Of a stretch of 64,000 bases of DNA, positions 7,833 to 16,798 are shown piece after piece. The translations under genes were made by a program, and so were the position numbers. Origin of the DNA: an uncultured Duncaniella sp. GTDB taxonomy: Bacteria > Bacteroidota > Bacteroidia > Bacteroidales > Muribaculaceae. The first letter of the stretch is position 1, and the number at the start of each line of letters is the position of its first letter. The notes beneath the pieces were generated by a model, which did not search any database, had not been told where the DNA came from, and worked only from the letters and a program-made list of their open reading frames with translations. The stretch lies in NCBI GenBank assembly GCA_910589485.1, contig CAJUSW010000011.1, positions 92,706-156,705 of the forward strand. The letters run 5' to 3'.

Positions 7833-9419
7833 TTAGAAAGTCACGCCTACGGCAAATGACAGGTAACGGCGGTGATTGAAGTCGAAGTCGCTTGTCTTTA
7901 CATAATTTATCTCGGCACGTGCATAGGCGTTCATGCGGTTGTCCCCCTTGATCTGCTGGGAGTAGGTGGCCGAGCCTCCCACATTCCAGTAATCGGAGGA
8001 GAGATAATTGATGTTGCCGGTCTCCAGCACCGTGATGGTGGGGAGCGACGGGAGAGCGTCGGAATATACATATTCCCCCTTTCCGGCCGACATGACTCCG
8101 CCGGTGGCTGCTATGAGCAGTCGGCGGTTCATCTTGTCGCCGAGGTTGAAATTGTATTTGGCGGTGAGATGAGTGTACACTCCGCTCGAATTCTTGTGGG
8201 CCTCGGGGAGCAGATAGCGGTCCTTCTGCTTGTTGTAGACCACACCGGCATCCACGCGCCAGGCATACTCATCGGCACGCTTTCTCACGAGCGAATAGTC
8301 GGCCGAAAGACGGGTGGTGCGGTAGGTGGAGCGGACGTCATACTCAAGCACCGACCAACCCGGATTTTCAATGTCGCCGTTATTCTCGCTCACATATTGG
8401 ATTCCTTTTATGTCGCGGGTGTATCCGCCCAGGTTGATCCGGTGGGCGAAGCGGGCGCCGTTGACTGTGGCCTGGATGCTTGCCTTCCAGGTATCATCCT
8501 TCACCGATGCGGCTTTCTGGGGGATTGTGGGGTTGCGGTCCACATTCTCCACATGGCGGGTGTAGTCGACACCGGCGAGGATGTTGATCGATCCGCCGTT
8601 GTTGTAGTTGTACTGCAACCCGCCTCCGGCTATGTGGCCGTGGTAGTCCGTGCTGATACCGCTTCCCATCTCTACGGTGGCGGCTCCGAGGCCAAAGAGG
8701 AAATAGTAGGTCTGATCGTCAAGATAATTGACATTGCTCATGCGGGAATCCTCCTTGAGCGAAGTGTACTGAAAATCGGCACCGATGGAGTGCTTGCCGT
8801 CGATAGAATAGACCAGTGCCGGGTTGACACCGAGCTCAAAGTATCGCGTATCCACGCGCGGGTCGCGTTGCTTGGCGGCGATTGCGGCGCGGTAGGTGCC
8901 CTCGACACCGAGGGCGAGCTTGCCCCAATAGAGCGGGGTGGAGGCGCGGAATTTCATGTCGTAGTTCTGGTTGCGCCAGTCGCTGAGATGCTCGTCGGCC
9001 ATGAAGAATGGCATTCCGCGGAACGGATCGGCGATGGAGGCGTTGAACGATGCCTCATTGACGTTGCGCTGCTTGAACGAGAACTCGCCCCATACCAGAG
9101 CTGATCCGAGATTCATGAATCCCTCGCAGTCAACGCCGGCATTGTTCACGCTCTTACCATCCTGTGGGCGGTGAAAGTTGCCTGAGGTCTGGTCGTAGCC
9201 AATCTTCACCTCGGAGTAGTTACGGGTATCGTCGAGGACTGCACCGGCGGCGTTGGATGATTTGAACCACAGGCGCTGTTCCTTGAGAAGCTCGAGGGCC
9301 GCAGGGGAGTATCCTTCGGGCGACAGCGTGGACTGGGTTTCGGTCTGAGCCATGACTGCCGGGGCGCTCATGAGGGTGACAAGAAGCATGGCTCCGGTCT
9401 TGGATATATAGTGTTTCAT
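7833..9419 (-). CDS. DUF6850-type outer-membrane beta-barrel protein
   Basis: 528 residues from the ATG complementary to 9417-9419 (MKHYISKTGAMLLVTLMSAPAVMAQ, signal peptide); the codon further upstream at 9431 is TTG and is less likely. The body is a series of alternating amphipathic strands (WGEFSFKQRNVN, YWGKLALGVEGTYR, SIGADFQYTSLKED, FAHRINLGGYTRDI) ending in RRYLSFAVGVTF, a C-terminal Phe as expected for a Bam-inserted barrel. It lies between the DUF4876 lipoprotein and the C25 proteases. Assignment to DUF6850 rests on neighbourhood and length, so is moderate; barrel nature is clear. Confidence 0.7.
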   Translation of the reverse strand: MKHYISKTGAMLLVTLMSAPAVMAQTETQSTLSPEGYSPAALELLKEQRLWFKSSNAAGAVLDDTRNYSEVKIGYDQTSGNFHRPQDGKSVNNAGVDCEGFMNLGSALVWGEFSFKQRNVNEASFNASIADPFRGMPFFMADEHLSDWRNQNYDMKFRASTPLYWGKLALGVEGTYRAAIAAKQRDPRVDTRYFELGVNPALVYSIDGKHSIGADFQYTSLKEDSRMSNVNYLDDQTYYFLFGLGAATVEMGSGISTDYHGHIAGGGLQYNYNNGGSINILAGVDYTRHVENVDRNPTIPQKAASVKDDTWKASIQATVNGARFAHRINLGGYTRDIKGIQYVSENNGDIENPGWSVLEYDVRSTYRTTRLSADYSLVRKRADEYAWRVDAGVVYNKQKDRYLLPEAHKNSSGVYTHLTAKYNFNLGDKMNRRLLIAATGGVMSAGKGEYVYSDALPSLPTITVLETGNINYLSSDYWNVGGSATYSQQIKGDNRMNAYARAEINYVKTSDFDFNHRRYLSFAVGVTF

Positions 9420-9447
9420 CAGAAATCGCAATTAACAGAATTGATAA

Positions 9448-10731
9448 TTATTGGTTGACATGGCTCCATGCGGGAGCGGTGGAGTGACGGTGCATCACAG
9501 GGACTACTCCGCTCTCGAAGTCATTGACCGAATTGTTGGTGTCCTTGTACTTCACATGTCCCGATGCGGCGGTGGCTTCCTCGTCGACGAGGCGTGTCAC
9601 ACCTACACCCAGGTAGGAACTGCCCACGGTGACGAATCCTCCGTCCATGATGGCCGGGAAATTCTTGGAGTCGTTGTAGGATGCGTTGCGCACACACTCC
9701 ACGGCGTCCACCACATATTCCACAGGCACCTTGGCATAGAGAGTGCCGTATTTGCTGCCAAGGTTGGTGGTGCTCATGGAACTGTCATGCACGGGATCCC
9801 AGTCGACCCCTTCGGGGACACGGAACACCATGAGGCCTACTCCGAACACCGAAGTGAGATACATCTCTATCGAGCCCATCTCGGCACTGCCGTCGTAGAA
9901 CACATGCAACATGTTCTCGGCGGGCTGGTCGGTATATGTGGCGCTGTTCATGTAGAACTCAAATTCAGCCTGCGAGCCGTCGATGGGGCAGTTGGGGTTG
10001 AAAGTAGGCAATTTGTGATTGGCTGCAAACTGTGCCACTATGCACGATTCGCCGGGCTGGAGAGGATAGTCAGTGCCTTCGCCGGGGAATTTCCACACAC
10101 GTGAAGCATACACGTATCCGTCCTCATCCTCTGCGGGCCATATCGGTAACACTTTGTTGAAATCGATGGGATCTGTGTTGGCGAAATAGAGGCCGTCGAG
10201 ATACTGCACCTCATCGCTGTTGTTGGCTATCTCGTAGAACTGATCGCGGAAGTACCATGGATTCGACCCGCAATAATAGACTTCGGAGAACACGAGGTTG
10301 CCTATCTGGGCGCCCTTAACCTCGATGCTGATCTCGGATCCGGTAGACTGATTGCTTCCGGAGGCACTCGAGGCGAGTATGGGACGGTTCACGATATTGG
10401 CCATGAGGAGGATGGGAAATCCGTCCTCATCATAGGCGGTTCCGCTCACTGATATGGAGTAGACTCCCGGCACCACGTCCTTGACCACACACTCGCTCCC
10501 TGAGAATTTCTGCTCGTAGTGGAGCCCCTCGGTGTAGTTGTCCATGGATATGAGCATATCGTCGCCGAATGTCACGTTTCCGCTTTCGGCACGTGTACCG
10601 GCCTTGGTCCAGAGCGATACTTTCACATCTTGGCCGATTACATTTTGCGCATCGGAGGCTTCGTTGAACTGATCGCACGAGACCAGTCCGAGAGTAATCA
10701 CCGACAGCATGGCATATATAAGTTTTTTCAT
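9448..10731 (-). CDS. DUF4876 lipoprotein
   Basis: 427 residues, lipoprotein signal MKKLIYAMLSVITLGLVSC with lipobox Cys19. An N-terminal carboxypeptidase-regulatory-like module (to about 120, PGVYSISVSGTAYDEDG) is followed by the DUF4876 region: QIGNLVFSEVYYCGSNPWYFRDQFYEIANNSDEVQYLDGLYFAN, which resembles a lamin-tail-like beta sandwich, then FPGEGTDYPLQPGESCIVAQFA. Probably surface-exposed and partnered with the TonB receptor 12 bp upstream, in the way SusD-like lipoproteins partner SusC, but it is not a SusD homologue. Confidence 0.75.
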   Translation of the reverse strand: MKKLIYAMLSVITLGLVSCDQFNEASDAQNVIGQDVKVSLWTKAGTRAESGNVTFGDDMLISMDNYTEGLHYEQKFSGSECVVKDVVPGVYSISVSGTAYDEDGFPILLMANIVNRPILASSASGSNQSTGSEISIEVKGAQIGNLVFSEVYYCGSNPWYFRDQFYEIANNSDEVQYLDGLYFANTDPIDFNKVLPIWPAEDEDGYVYASRVWKFPGEGTDYPLQPGESCIVAQFAANHKLPTFNPNCPIDGSQAEFEFYMNSATYTDQPAENMLHVFYDGSAEMGSIEMYLTSVFGVGLMVFRVPEGVDWDPVHDSSMSTTNLGSKYGTLYAKVPVEYVVDAVECVRNASYNDSKNFPAIMDGGFVTVGSSYLGVGVTRLVDEEATAASGHVKYKDTNNSVNDFESGVVPVMHRHSTAPAWSHVNQ

Positions 10732-10743
10732 CGTTACAATTGA

Positions 10744-13632
10744 TTAGAGGGTGAGCGAAAGTTCCACACCGAAGTAGAAACGGTTGTTCTTGAGATAATA
10801 GGTACCGGGTTCACGCACATCGGCACGGCGCGGGTAGCTGCGGAACATGTTGTTGGCGAAGAACGACACGCGCATCAGGTCGCCGAGTTCCTTGGTCACA
10901 TTCATGTTGAACACGAAGTAGGGCTTGAATGACTCACGCTTCTCATAGACGTGCTTACGGTTCTCATACATGTATCCGAATTCCGAATCGCGGAAGTCCT
11001 CGATGGAGGCGAACTGATCCTTCTCGAAGAAATGAGGCTTGCCGTCCTGGAGCGACATGTAGCCCACGGGAATGTCATAATTGGTGTAGGTGGCCCAGTT
11101 GGCATCCTTCCACACAGCCTGGCCGGTGAGAGTGACCACGAAGCCGATGCGGGGGAGGTTGTGGGTGATGCGGAGAGAGGTGTTCATGTTCTCCTCGTAG
11201 AAAGTGAGCGAGTTGCAGTCATATATGGCTATGTCCTTACGCTTAGAGGCCACGCTACCGTCGGTCACATCCCTGAAGGTATATGCCATGTTGCTGCTGC
11301 GGGTGCGGAGCCATGCACCATTGAGCGAGAAGGTGGTGTTGATCTTCTCGATACGGCCCAGGGAGAGGTCAAATTCCACACCGCGCGAGGTGATGGCCAC
11401 ATCGTTGCCGGGAGCATACCATGAGGAGAGCACCTGGGATGAGGATTTCTCCACGATCTGCCCGTTGGCGTCGCGCGTGTACTCGGTCCAGAGGAAAGGG
11501 GAGAATGTATTGAAGTTTTTGGAGAGCGAGTAGCCGTTCTTGAGATTTTCATAGAAACCGGTGACCGAGAGGGTGCTCCGGCCCAGGCGCAGGTCGAATC
11601 CCACCTCGGCCTTGCGGTTGGTGGCGATCTTCAGGTGGGAATTGTCGACGTCGTAAACCTTGGTGGTGGTCATGTACAGGCGGTCCTCCTCGGGGATGCT
11701 GCTTGTGGCGAGCTCATTGAGGTTGATGTACTCGAAGTAGGAGCGCTCGGGGAACAGATAGAGCATCGTGGGCATCTTGGCAGTGATACCGTATCCGCCA
11801 CGTATCCACAGCTTGCTCGGTATAACCTCGAACGAAGCATTGAAACGGGGCGAGACGATACCTCCCACACGGTTGGCGTGGTCATATCGCACACCGGCCT
11901 GGATGCGCAGTTCATGAAGACCCATCTGCCAGATGAAGTTCTCCTCGGCAAAGAGTCCTACGTGGTTAAGGAAAGGAATGTCGCGGTAGTCGCGGGGGCG
12001 GAACGAGGCATTCACCTGGGTGACCTCACGCTGGGGTGCGTTCTCGGGGTTGAAGCTCTTTCCGTGGCCCACATTGCCGTCGGAGCGGAAATCCACGCCG
12101 AGGAGTATGCGGTTGTTCACATATCCGCTCTGCTTGAAGAGTGTGGCCACAAGTTTGCCGAACACGTTCACCTCGCGGGAATCTATGCTGTATCGGGTAA
12201 GGTAGCTCGATGGGATACAGTAGGCATACTTGTCGGCATCCTCCGGCCCGAAGTTGGTGATCTCATTCCCCTCGGCGTCGAATATCGACTGGCCGGGACG
12301 GTTGGTGATCACGGCACCGTCGACGAGCGATCCGGTGTAGGGGGTATTGTTGGAGGTGGCGAGTCCCTGATAGTAGGACTGGCGGGAGGTGTAAGTGCCC
12401 GAGGCAACATAGCGGAGCGATTTGAGCCAACCCTTGTTGATGCTCCACAGGCCGTTGGTGTTGAACGTGAGGCCATAGTCCTCGCCACGAGATGCGCGCT
12501 GGTATGACTCGTCGTCGGGGTTAAGCGACCGCTGATCCTTGCCGTAGATGAAGTTGAGCGATGTATTGGAGCGGAGATTCCGGGAAAACTCCTTGGAGTA
12601 CATCACTCTGGCTGAGGCTCGCTGATAGCTTATGTAGGATTGCGTGGGATTATTGGTGTTGTGGGCATAGTCGGCACTGATATTCAGTCCGCCACGGTTC
12701 TCGCCGAGCGAGAATCCGGTGCTCACGGATCCCATATACACCTTGGGGTTGGCCTTGGCGGTGATGCGGAGCGGTTCGCGTCCGGCCTTGGAGTTGATGA
12801 TGATGGCTCCCGAGGTGAGATCGCCGTGCTCCACCGACGGGATACCGCGTATCACCTCGATCGACTCGATATTATCGGTGGAGATCTTTCGCAGATCGAC
12901 ACCATCGTTAACATCTCCTACACCTTCCGAAGCGCCTACAGTACCGGTCTCGCCCTTCACAGCGGTGCTGAGGGTCGACATGTTGGCGTTGTTGGAGATG
13001 GGCGCGCCATCGCGTATCAGGGCAGTACCCATCGCGTTCATAGCCTCGGCACCTGATTTGGCACTGTTGGATACGTATGGGTTACTCGTTATTGCTTTGC
13101 GTATATTAATAGTCTTGGCTTCATCGAGACTCGGCTCGGAAGTCCGTCCGCCCGGCAGGAGCGACATGATGTCGCTGAGGCTCGTGGCCTGCATGTGGTC
13201 CATGGCGTTGCGCCCTATCATCGACGAAGTGGCTCCGCCGGCCTTGGATGCCTGGGCAGTCACCATCACTTCCTTGAGCTTGAAATTCTCCTCGCGCAGG
13301 GTGAAATTGACAGTCATGGGACCGTTCACCTCCACAGGCTTCTCTATGGTTACTTTTCCCACATATGAGACATTTATCACGGCCTTTCCGCGCGGCACAT
13401 CCTTGAGTGTATAGGTGCCGTCAGCAGCACTTGTGGTGGCTATGCCGAAGTCGGGGATCGCTATGACTGCGAACTCCACAGGGACTGAATCGCCTCCCTG
13501 GGTGTATTCGTAGACCGTTCCGTTGATGCTGAAAGTGCCGGCCTGTTGGGCTGACGCAGTCAGAGATGATGACACACCGATGGCTATGACGGCAATCATC
13601 ATCTTGCAGATGGTTACTAATGATTTTGGCAT
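10744..13632 (-). CDS. TonB-dependent outer-membrane receptor
   Basis: 962 residues. Signal peptide to about 28 (ASAQQ), a CarboxypepD_reg-like domain at about 33-110 (SINGTVYEYTQGGDSVPVEFAVIAIPD...), a plug domain at about 125-290 (GRNAMDHMQATSLSDIMSLLPG, NIESIEVIRGIPSVEHGDLTSGAIIINSK) and a 22-strand-type barrel ending GVELSLTL. It imports a ligand across the outer membrane using TonB/ExbBD. First gene of the operon with a DUF4876 lipoprotein, a barrel and two proteases, so a peptide or protein-bound ligand is a reasonable guess. The plug-barrel junction shows the usual Thr-Ser-Gly-Ala-Ile signature. Confidence 0.92.
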   Translation of the reverse strand: MPKSLVTICKMMIAVIAIGVSSSLTASAQQAGTFSINGTVYEYTQGGDSVPVEFAVIAIPDFGIATTSAADGTYTLKDVPRGKAVINVSYVGKVTIEKPVEVNGPMTVNFTLREENFKLKEVMVTAQASKAGGATSSMIGRNAMDHMQATSLSDIMSLLPGGRTSEPSLDEAKTINIRKAITSNPYVSNSAKSGAEAMNAMGTALIRDGAPISNNANMSTLSTAVKGETGTVGASEGVGDVNDGVDLRKISTDNIESIEVIRGIPSVEHGDLTSGAIIINSKAGREPLRITAKANPKVYMGSVSTGFSLGENRGGLNISADYAHNTNNPTQSYISYQRASARVMYSKEFSRNLRSNTSLNFIYGKDQRSLNPDDESYQRASRGEDYGLTFNTNGLWSINKGWLKSLRYVASGTYTSRQSYYQGLATSNNTPYTGSLVDGAVITNRPGQSIFDAEGNEITNFGPEDADKYAYCIPSSYLTRYSIDSREVNVFGKLVATLFKQSGYVNNRILLGVDFRSDGNVGHGKSFNPENAPQREVTQVNASFRPRDYRDIPFLNHVGLFAEENFIWQMGLHELRIQAGVRYDHANRVGGIVSPRFNASFEVIPSKLWIRGGYGITAKMPTMLYLFPERSYFEYINLNELATSSIPEEDRLYMTTTKVYDVDNSHLKIATNRKAEVGFDLRLGRSTLSVTGFYENLKNGYSLSKNFNTFSPFLWTEYTRDANGQIVEKSSSQVLSSWYAPGNDVAITSRGVEFDLSLGRIEKINTTFSLNGAWLRTRSSNMAYTFRDVTDGSVASKRKDIAIYDCNSLTFYEENMNTSLRITHNLPRIGFVVTLTGQAVWKDANWATYTNYDIPVGYMSLQDGKPHFFEKDQFASIEDFRDSEFGYMYENRKHVYEKRESFKPYFVFNMNVTKELGDLMRVSFFANNMFRSYPRRADVREPGTYYLKNNRFYFGVELSLTL

Positions 13633-13848
13633 TGTGTTAAGAAAAAATGGTTATAAAAGAGGTTGATTGATGATTCTATGCAAGGTTGTCAGTCAGGCAA
13701 GCGTGCAAAATTACTAAATTTTGAGCCCGTGTGCCGACAATTCAATATAGTTTAGGCGTAGTTGGGTGATATTTGCAATAAAAATGTGCTTAAAAGTTAA
13801 CAAATGAAAATTAGCTTACATGAGAGAGCGTCCGTGGTAAGTACAGTG

Positions 13849-13879
13849 CAAAGGTAGATGTAAAATCTCCTTGTGACAA
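13849..13879 (-). promoter_or_regulatory. Candidate promoter of the TonB/protease operon
   Basis: On the minus strand TTG (13877-13879) and TACCTTTG (13849-13856) are 20 bp apart. A second -7-like box (CAAAATTA on the plus strand) is at 13706-13713 but lacks a good -33. Transcription from the first would give a leader of about 210 nt. The remaining 13633-14019 interval is AT-rich with no recognisable gene. Confidence 0.45.
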
Positions 13880-14019
13880 TACTCAAAAATGGGTATTATA
13901 CTCCGTTGGAATAGTTGATTTTAGGTATTGGAGAGACTGATTTTTAAAATGCCGTGAGCATATAACTTTTTGGCGGGGAGATGTGTTATAAGAGAAACAC
14001 GTTAAAAACTATTTCTATT

Positions 14020-15468
14020 ATGAGACGAATGGTATGCATGGTCATAATCATGACTTTCGCCACGATGCTGGCGATGGCCGACACGCAGGCCGATTTCAAC
14101 CGTTATATAAAGGCTTACAACTCCCAGGTGGCCTCGCATCAGTATGTACAGGCGGCCAAGTCGGTGGCCGGAGCGGCCAAGGCTTGTGCCGAAGCCAAGA
14201 ATTACGACGGGGCGTTCAAACTGGTGACCGGCCTGGACAAGATCATGGGCGAGCGAGGCGTGTCGGCCGATTCGCTCCCCGAGGCTTATTTTTACACGGC
14301 GCGCACCCGCTACGCTCTCTATCGCAAGATGAACAATAATGCCCAGGCCGAGGCTTGGCTCCAGAAGATGGGGACTTATGCCAAGAAGATCGACAACACC
14401 GCCATTACCAACGACATGCTGTTTACCGAGGCTCAGTTCTATTACTCCGTGGGGCGCAATCAGTTGGGCGACCGTTGCATCTCGCGCCTGATACGCCAGT
14501 ACGAGACCGCCAAGGATTACAAGGCTGCCGATACGGCCTACCAGAAGCTGATCGACAGGGCCGTGTCGTCCAATGATGCCCGTCTCGTGGAGCGCACATT
14601 CGAGAACTACATGAAATGGAGCGATTCCATCGAGGCTATCAATGCCGATACCGAGCTTGGCAAGGTGAAGCAGGAGATGGCCGAGAGTGAGGCTGAGGTG
14701 GCTCAGAAGCAGAGCACCATCAACTCGCGTACAAGCCTGATGATAATTTTCATCACTCTCTTTATCATTGCTGTCGCCGCCTTGGGTATGGGAGCTGTGT
14801 TCTACCAGCGAGTACGCGCAAAGAACCGCCACATGAAGCGTATGGCTGAGGAGGCCGATATGCGCAGTGCGGCCAAGAGTGCTATGCTTCAGAATATGTC
14901 GTCGACCATGGAGCCGGCTCTCGACAAGCTCGATCCCGAGGATCCGGCCGTGAAGAGCCTCAAGGGGTATGTGAAGAAGGTGGAGGAACTCTCGGCTGTC
15001 GACAGCGCCCCAACCGTGGATAATTCGGCTCTCGAGGAGGTGAATATCGAATCGATGGTCAACGAGCTGGCCAATGAGATCAGGCCTCGTCTGCGCAAGG
15101 GAGTTACCCTGCATCTCGATGGTACCAAAGGAATGGTGAAGATCGACCGTCAGGGAGTAGAGAAGATTTTGGCCCATCTGCTCGATAATGCCGCCAAGTT
15201 CACTCCCGAGGGTGGGCGCATTACGCTTGCTTACCGCAAGAGGGGTGCCACGAGCTTCCAGTTTGTAGTCACCGACAATGGCCCCGGCATCCCCGCCGAG
15301 GAGCGCGAGGGACTGTTCAAGGCATTCAACTCGGCCCATGATATCACCGAGGGGGACCGTCTGGGATTGCCGATATGTGCACTCCGTGCCGAGAAGATGG
15401 GCGGATCACTCACCCTCGATCCCGAGATCACCAAGGGCGCATCGTTCATACTCTCGCTGAAATCGTAA
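14020..15468 (+). CDS. Histidine-kinase-like membrane protein lacking the phospho-accepting His
   Basis: 482 residues from ATG 14020 (MRRMVCMVIIMTFATMLAMA signal); a start at 13981 is possible but spoils the signal. Residues 25-235 are helical TPR-like repeats (periplasmic), 239-260 a membrane helix, then a cytoplasmic half. The ATPase domain is present: N box LLDNAAKFTPEGG (387-399) and G1 box DNGPGIP (419-425); G2 is altered (GDRLGLPI). The dimerisation helix reads KSAMLQNMSSTMEPALDKL where kinases have NMSHE, so the His position is Ser295, and the second helix is shortened. Probably a pseudokinase or adaptor. No response regulator adjoins. Confidence 0.75.
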   Translation: MRRMVCMVIIMTFATMLAMADTQADFNRYIKAYNSQVASHQYVQAAKSVAGAAKACAEAKNYDGAFKLVTGLDKIMGERGVSADSLPEAYFYTARTRYALYRKMNNNAQAEAWLQKMGTYAKKIDNTAITNDMLFTEAQFYYSVGRNQLGDRCISRLIRQYETAKDYKAADTAYQKLIDRAVSSNDARLVERTFENYMKWSDSIEAINADTELGKVKQEMAESEAEVAQKQSTINSRTSLMIIFITLFIIAVAALGMGAVFYQRVRAKNRHMKRMAEEADMRSAAKSAMLQNMSSTMEPALDKLDPEDPAVKSLKGYVKKVEELSAVDSAPTVDNSALEEVNIESMVNELANEIRPRLRKGVTLHLDGTKGMVKIDRQGVEKILAHLLDNAAKFTPEGGRITLAYRKRGATSFQFVVTDNGPGIPAEEREGLFKAFNSAHDITEGDRLGLPICALRAEKMGGSLTLDPEITKGASFILSLKS

Positions 15469-15490
15469 CGACCCGCATGACATAAAATAA

Positions 15491-15532
15491 AAGACCATAG
15501 ATCAAGAGTGACACCTCTGGATCTATGGTCTT
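15491..15532. terminator. Bidirectional hairpin terminator
   Basis: AAGACCATAGATC (15491-15503) and GATCTATGGTCTT (15520-15532) form a perfect 13-bp stem. It lies between the convergent stops of the kinase-like gene and cinA, with A/T-rich flanks on both sides. Confidence 0.8.
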
Positions 15533-15553
15533 AATATTATAATGTAGTAACGT

Positions 15554-16798
15554 TTACGAGCGCAGGAGCTTGATGGCGAGAATCAGGGCGCGGGTGGTGG
15601 CCGAGTCTATGATGCGCTCGCGCGAACCGTTGAACTTGGCAGTCTCGTACACCTCCTTGTCGCCGTGGCGCGCGCAGATGCACACCGTTCCCACAGGCTT
15701 TTCGGCAGTGCCTCCTCCGGGGCCGGCGATTCCGCTTGTAGCCATGGCGAGCGATGAGGCTGTGGCGCGGCATGCTCCGGCTACCATCTGTCTCACCACT
15801 GGGATGCTCACGGCTCCGTGGGTGGCAATATCGGCAGGATTCACCCCAAGCACACGGGTCTTCACCTCGTTGCTGTAGGAGATTATGCCTCCGTTCACTA
15901 CATCCGACGCTCCCGGTATCAGCGTAAGCTCATGGGCGATATTGCCTCCGGTACAGCTCTCGGCAGTGGCTACGGTCACTCCGCGCTCACGGCACTCCTT
16001 GAGCAGTATTTCGGCGGGGGTGAGGTCGGAATCGGCAAGGACGGCGGGGCCGAGTATCTCCTTGAGTGCCTCGATCCGGCGGCCCACTTCATCGCGCACG
16101 AGCGTGGCATCCTCGTGATGTCCGTCGAGGCGGAGGCGTATCAGTCCCGGCTTGGGCAGATAGGCGAGATGGAGATAGGGGGGCAGGGCGTCCTCCCACG
16201 GGGCTATCTTCATGGCCAGGGCACTCTCGGTGTAATCGGTGACCATGAGCACGGCATGCTCGATATGCACCGGCGAGGGGAAACGCTCGCGCAGGGCCGG
16301 GAACACTGCCTCGGCCATCATGGTCGAGGTCTCGAATGGCACGCCCGGCATCGACACGAGCACGTGGTCGGCATCACGCTCAAACCACATGATCGGCGCG
16401 GTGCCCACGCGGTTCTGTATCACACGGCACGAGCTGGGCACTATGGCCTGAGCCTCGGTGAGAGGATTCATCTTTATGCCACGGCGGTTGAATATCTCGT
16501 GGATATTCTCGGTGACGGCGGGGTCGGTGATCATCTCGCCTCCGAAATAGCGCCTCAGCACCTCCTTGGTGATGTCGTCCTTGGTGGGACCGAGGCCACC
16601 GGTGGTGAGCACAACCTGGCTGAGCTCGAAAGCGCGGTCGATGGCGCGGGTGATGTCGGCGGGATTATCGCCCACGGTCTGCACGTCGTTCACTTCCCAT
16701 CCGTAGGGAGCAATGTGGCGGGCTATCCAGCCCGAATTGGTATCGGTGACCTGCCCTATGAGCAGTTCGTCACCGATCACTATTATCGATACGTTCAT
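15554..16798 (-). CDS. cinA: CinA family protein (competence/damage-inducible; nucleotide amidohydrolase)
   Basis: 414 residues from ATG 16798 (MNVSIIVIGDELLIGQVTDTNSGWIA). N-terminal MoCF_biosynth-like domain (about 1-170, TTGGLGPTKDDITKE) and C-terminal CinA/PncC domain (about 255-414) with TVATAESCTGGNIAHELT, containing the catalytic Ser, and TSGIAGPGGGTAEKPVGTVCI. PncC domains deamidate nicotinamide mononucleotide in pyridine-nucleotide recycling; the N-terminal domain has been linked to ADP-ribose pyrophosphatase activity. The start overlaps the tsaD stop (ATGA at 16795-16798). Both domains look complete. Confidence 0.93.
   Translation of the reverse strand: MNVSIIVIGDELLIGQVTDTNSGWIARHIAPYGWEVNDVQTVGDNPADITRAIDRAFELSQVVLTTGGLGPTKDDITKEVLRRYFGGEMITDPAVTENIHEIFNRRGIKMNPLTEAQAIVPSSCRVIQNRVGTAPIMWFERDADHVLVSMPGVPFETSTMMAEAVFPALRERFPSPVHIEHAVLMVTDYTESALAMKIAPWEDALPPYLHLAYLPKPGLIRLRLDGHHEDATLVRDEVGRRIEALKEILGPAVLADSDLTPAEILLKECRERGVTVATAESCTGGNIAHELTLIPGASDVVNGGIISYSNEVKTRVLGVNPADIATHGAVSIPVVRQMVAGACRATASSLAMATSGIAGPGGGTAEKPVGTVCICARHGDKEVYETAKFNGSRERIIDSATTRALILAIKLLRS

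Noticed and set aside
10744..13632. SusC/SusD polysaccharide utilisation locus
   Set aside because: There is no SusD-like gene, no glycoside hydrolase and no SusC-type length or signature; the partner is a DUF4876 lipoprotein.
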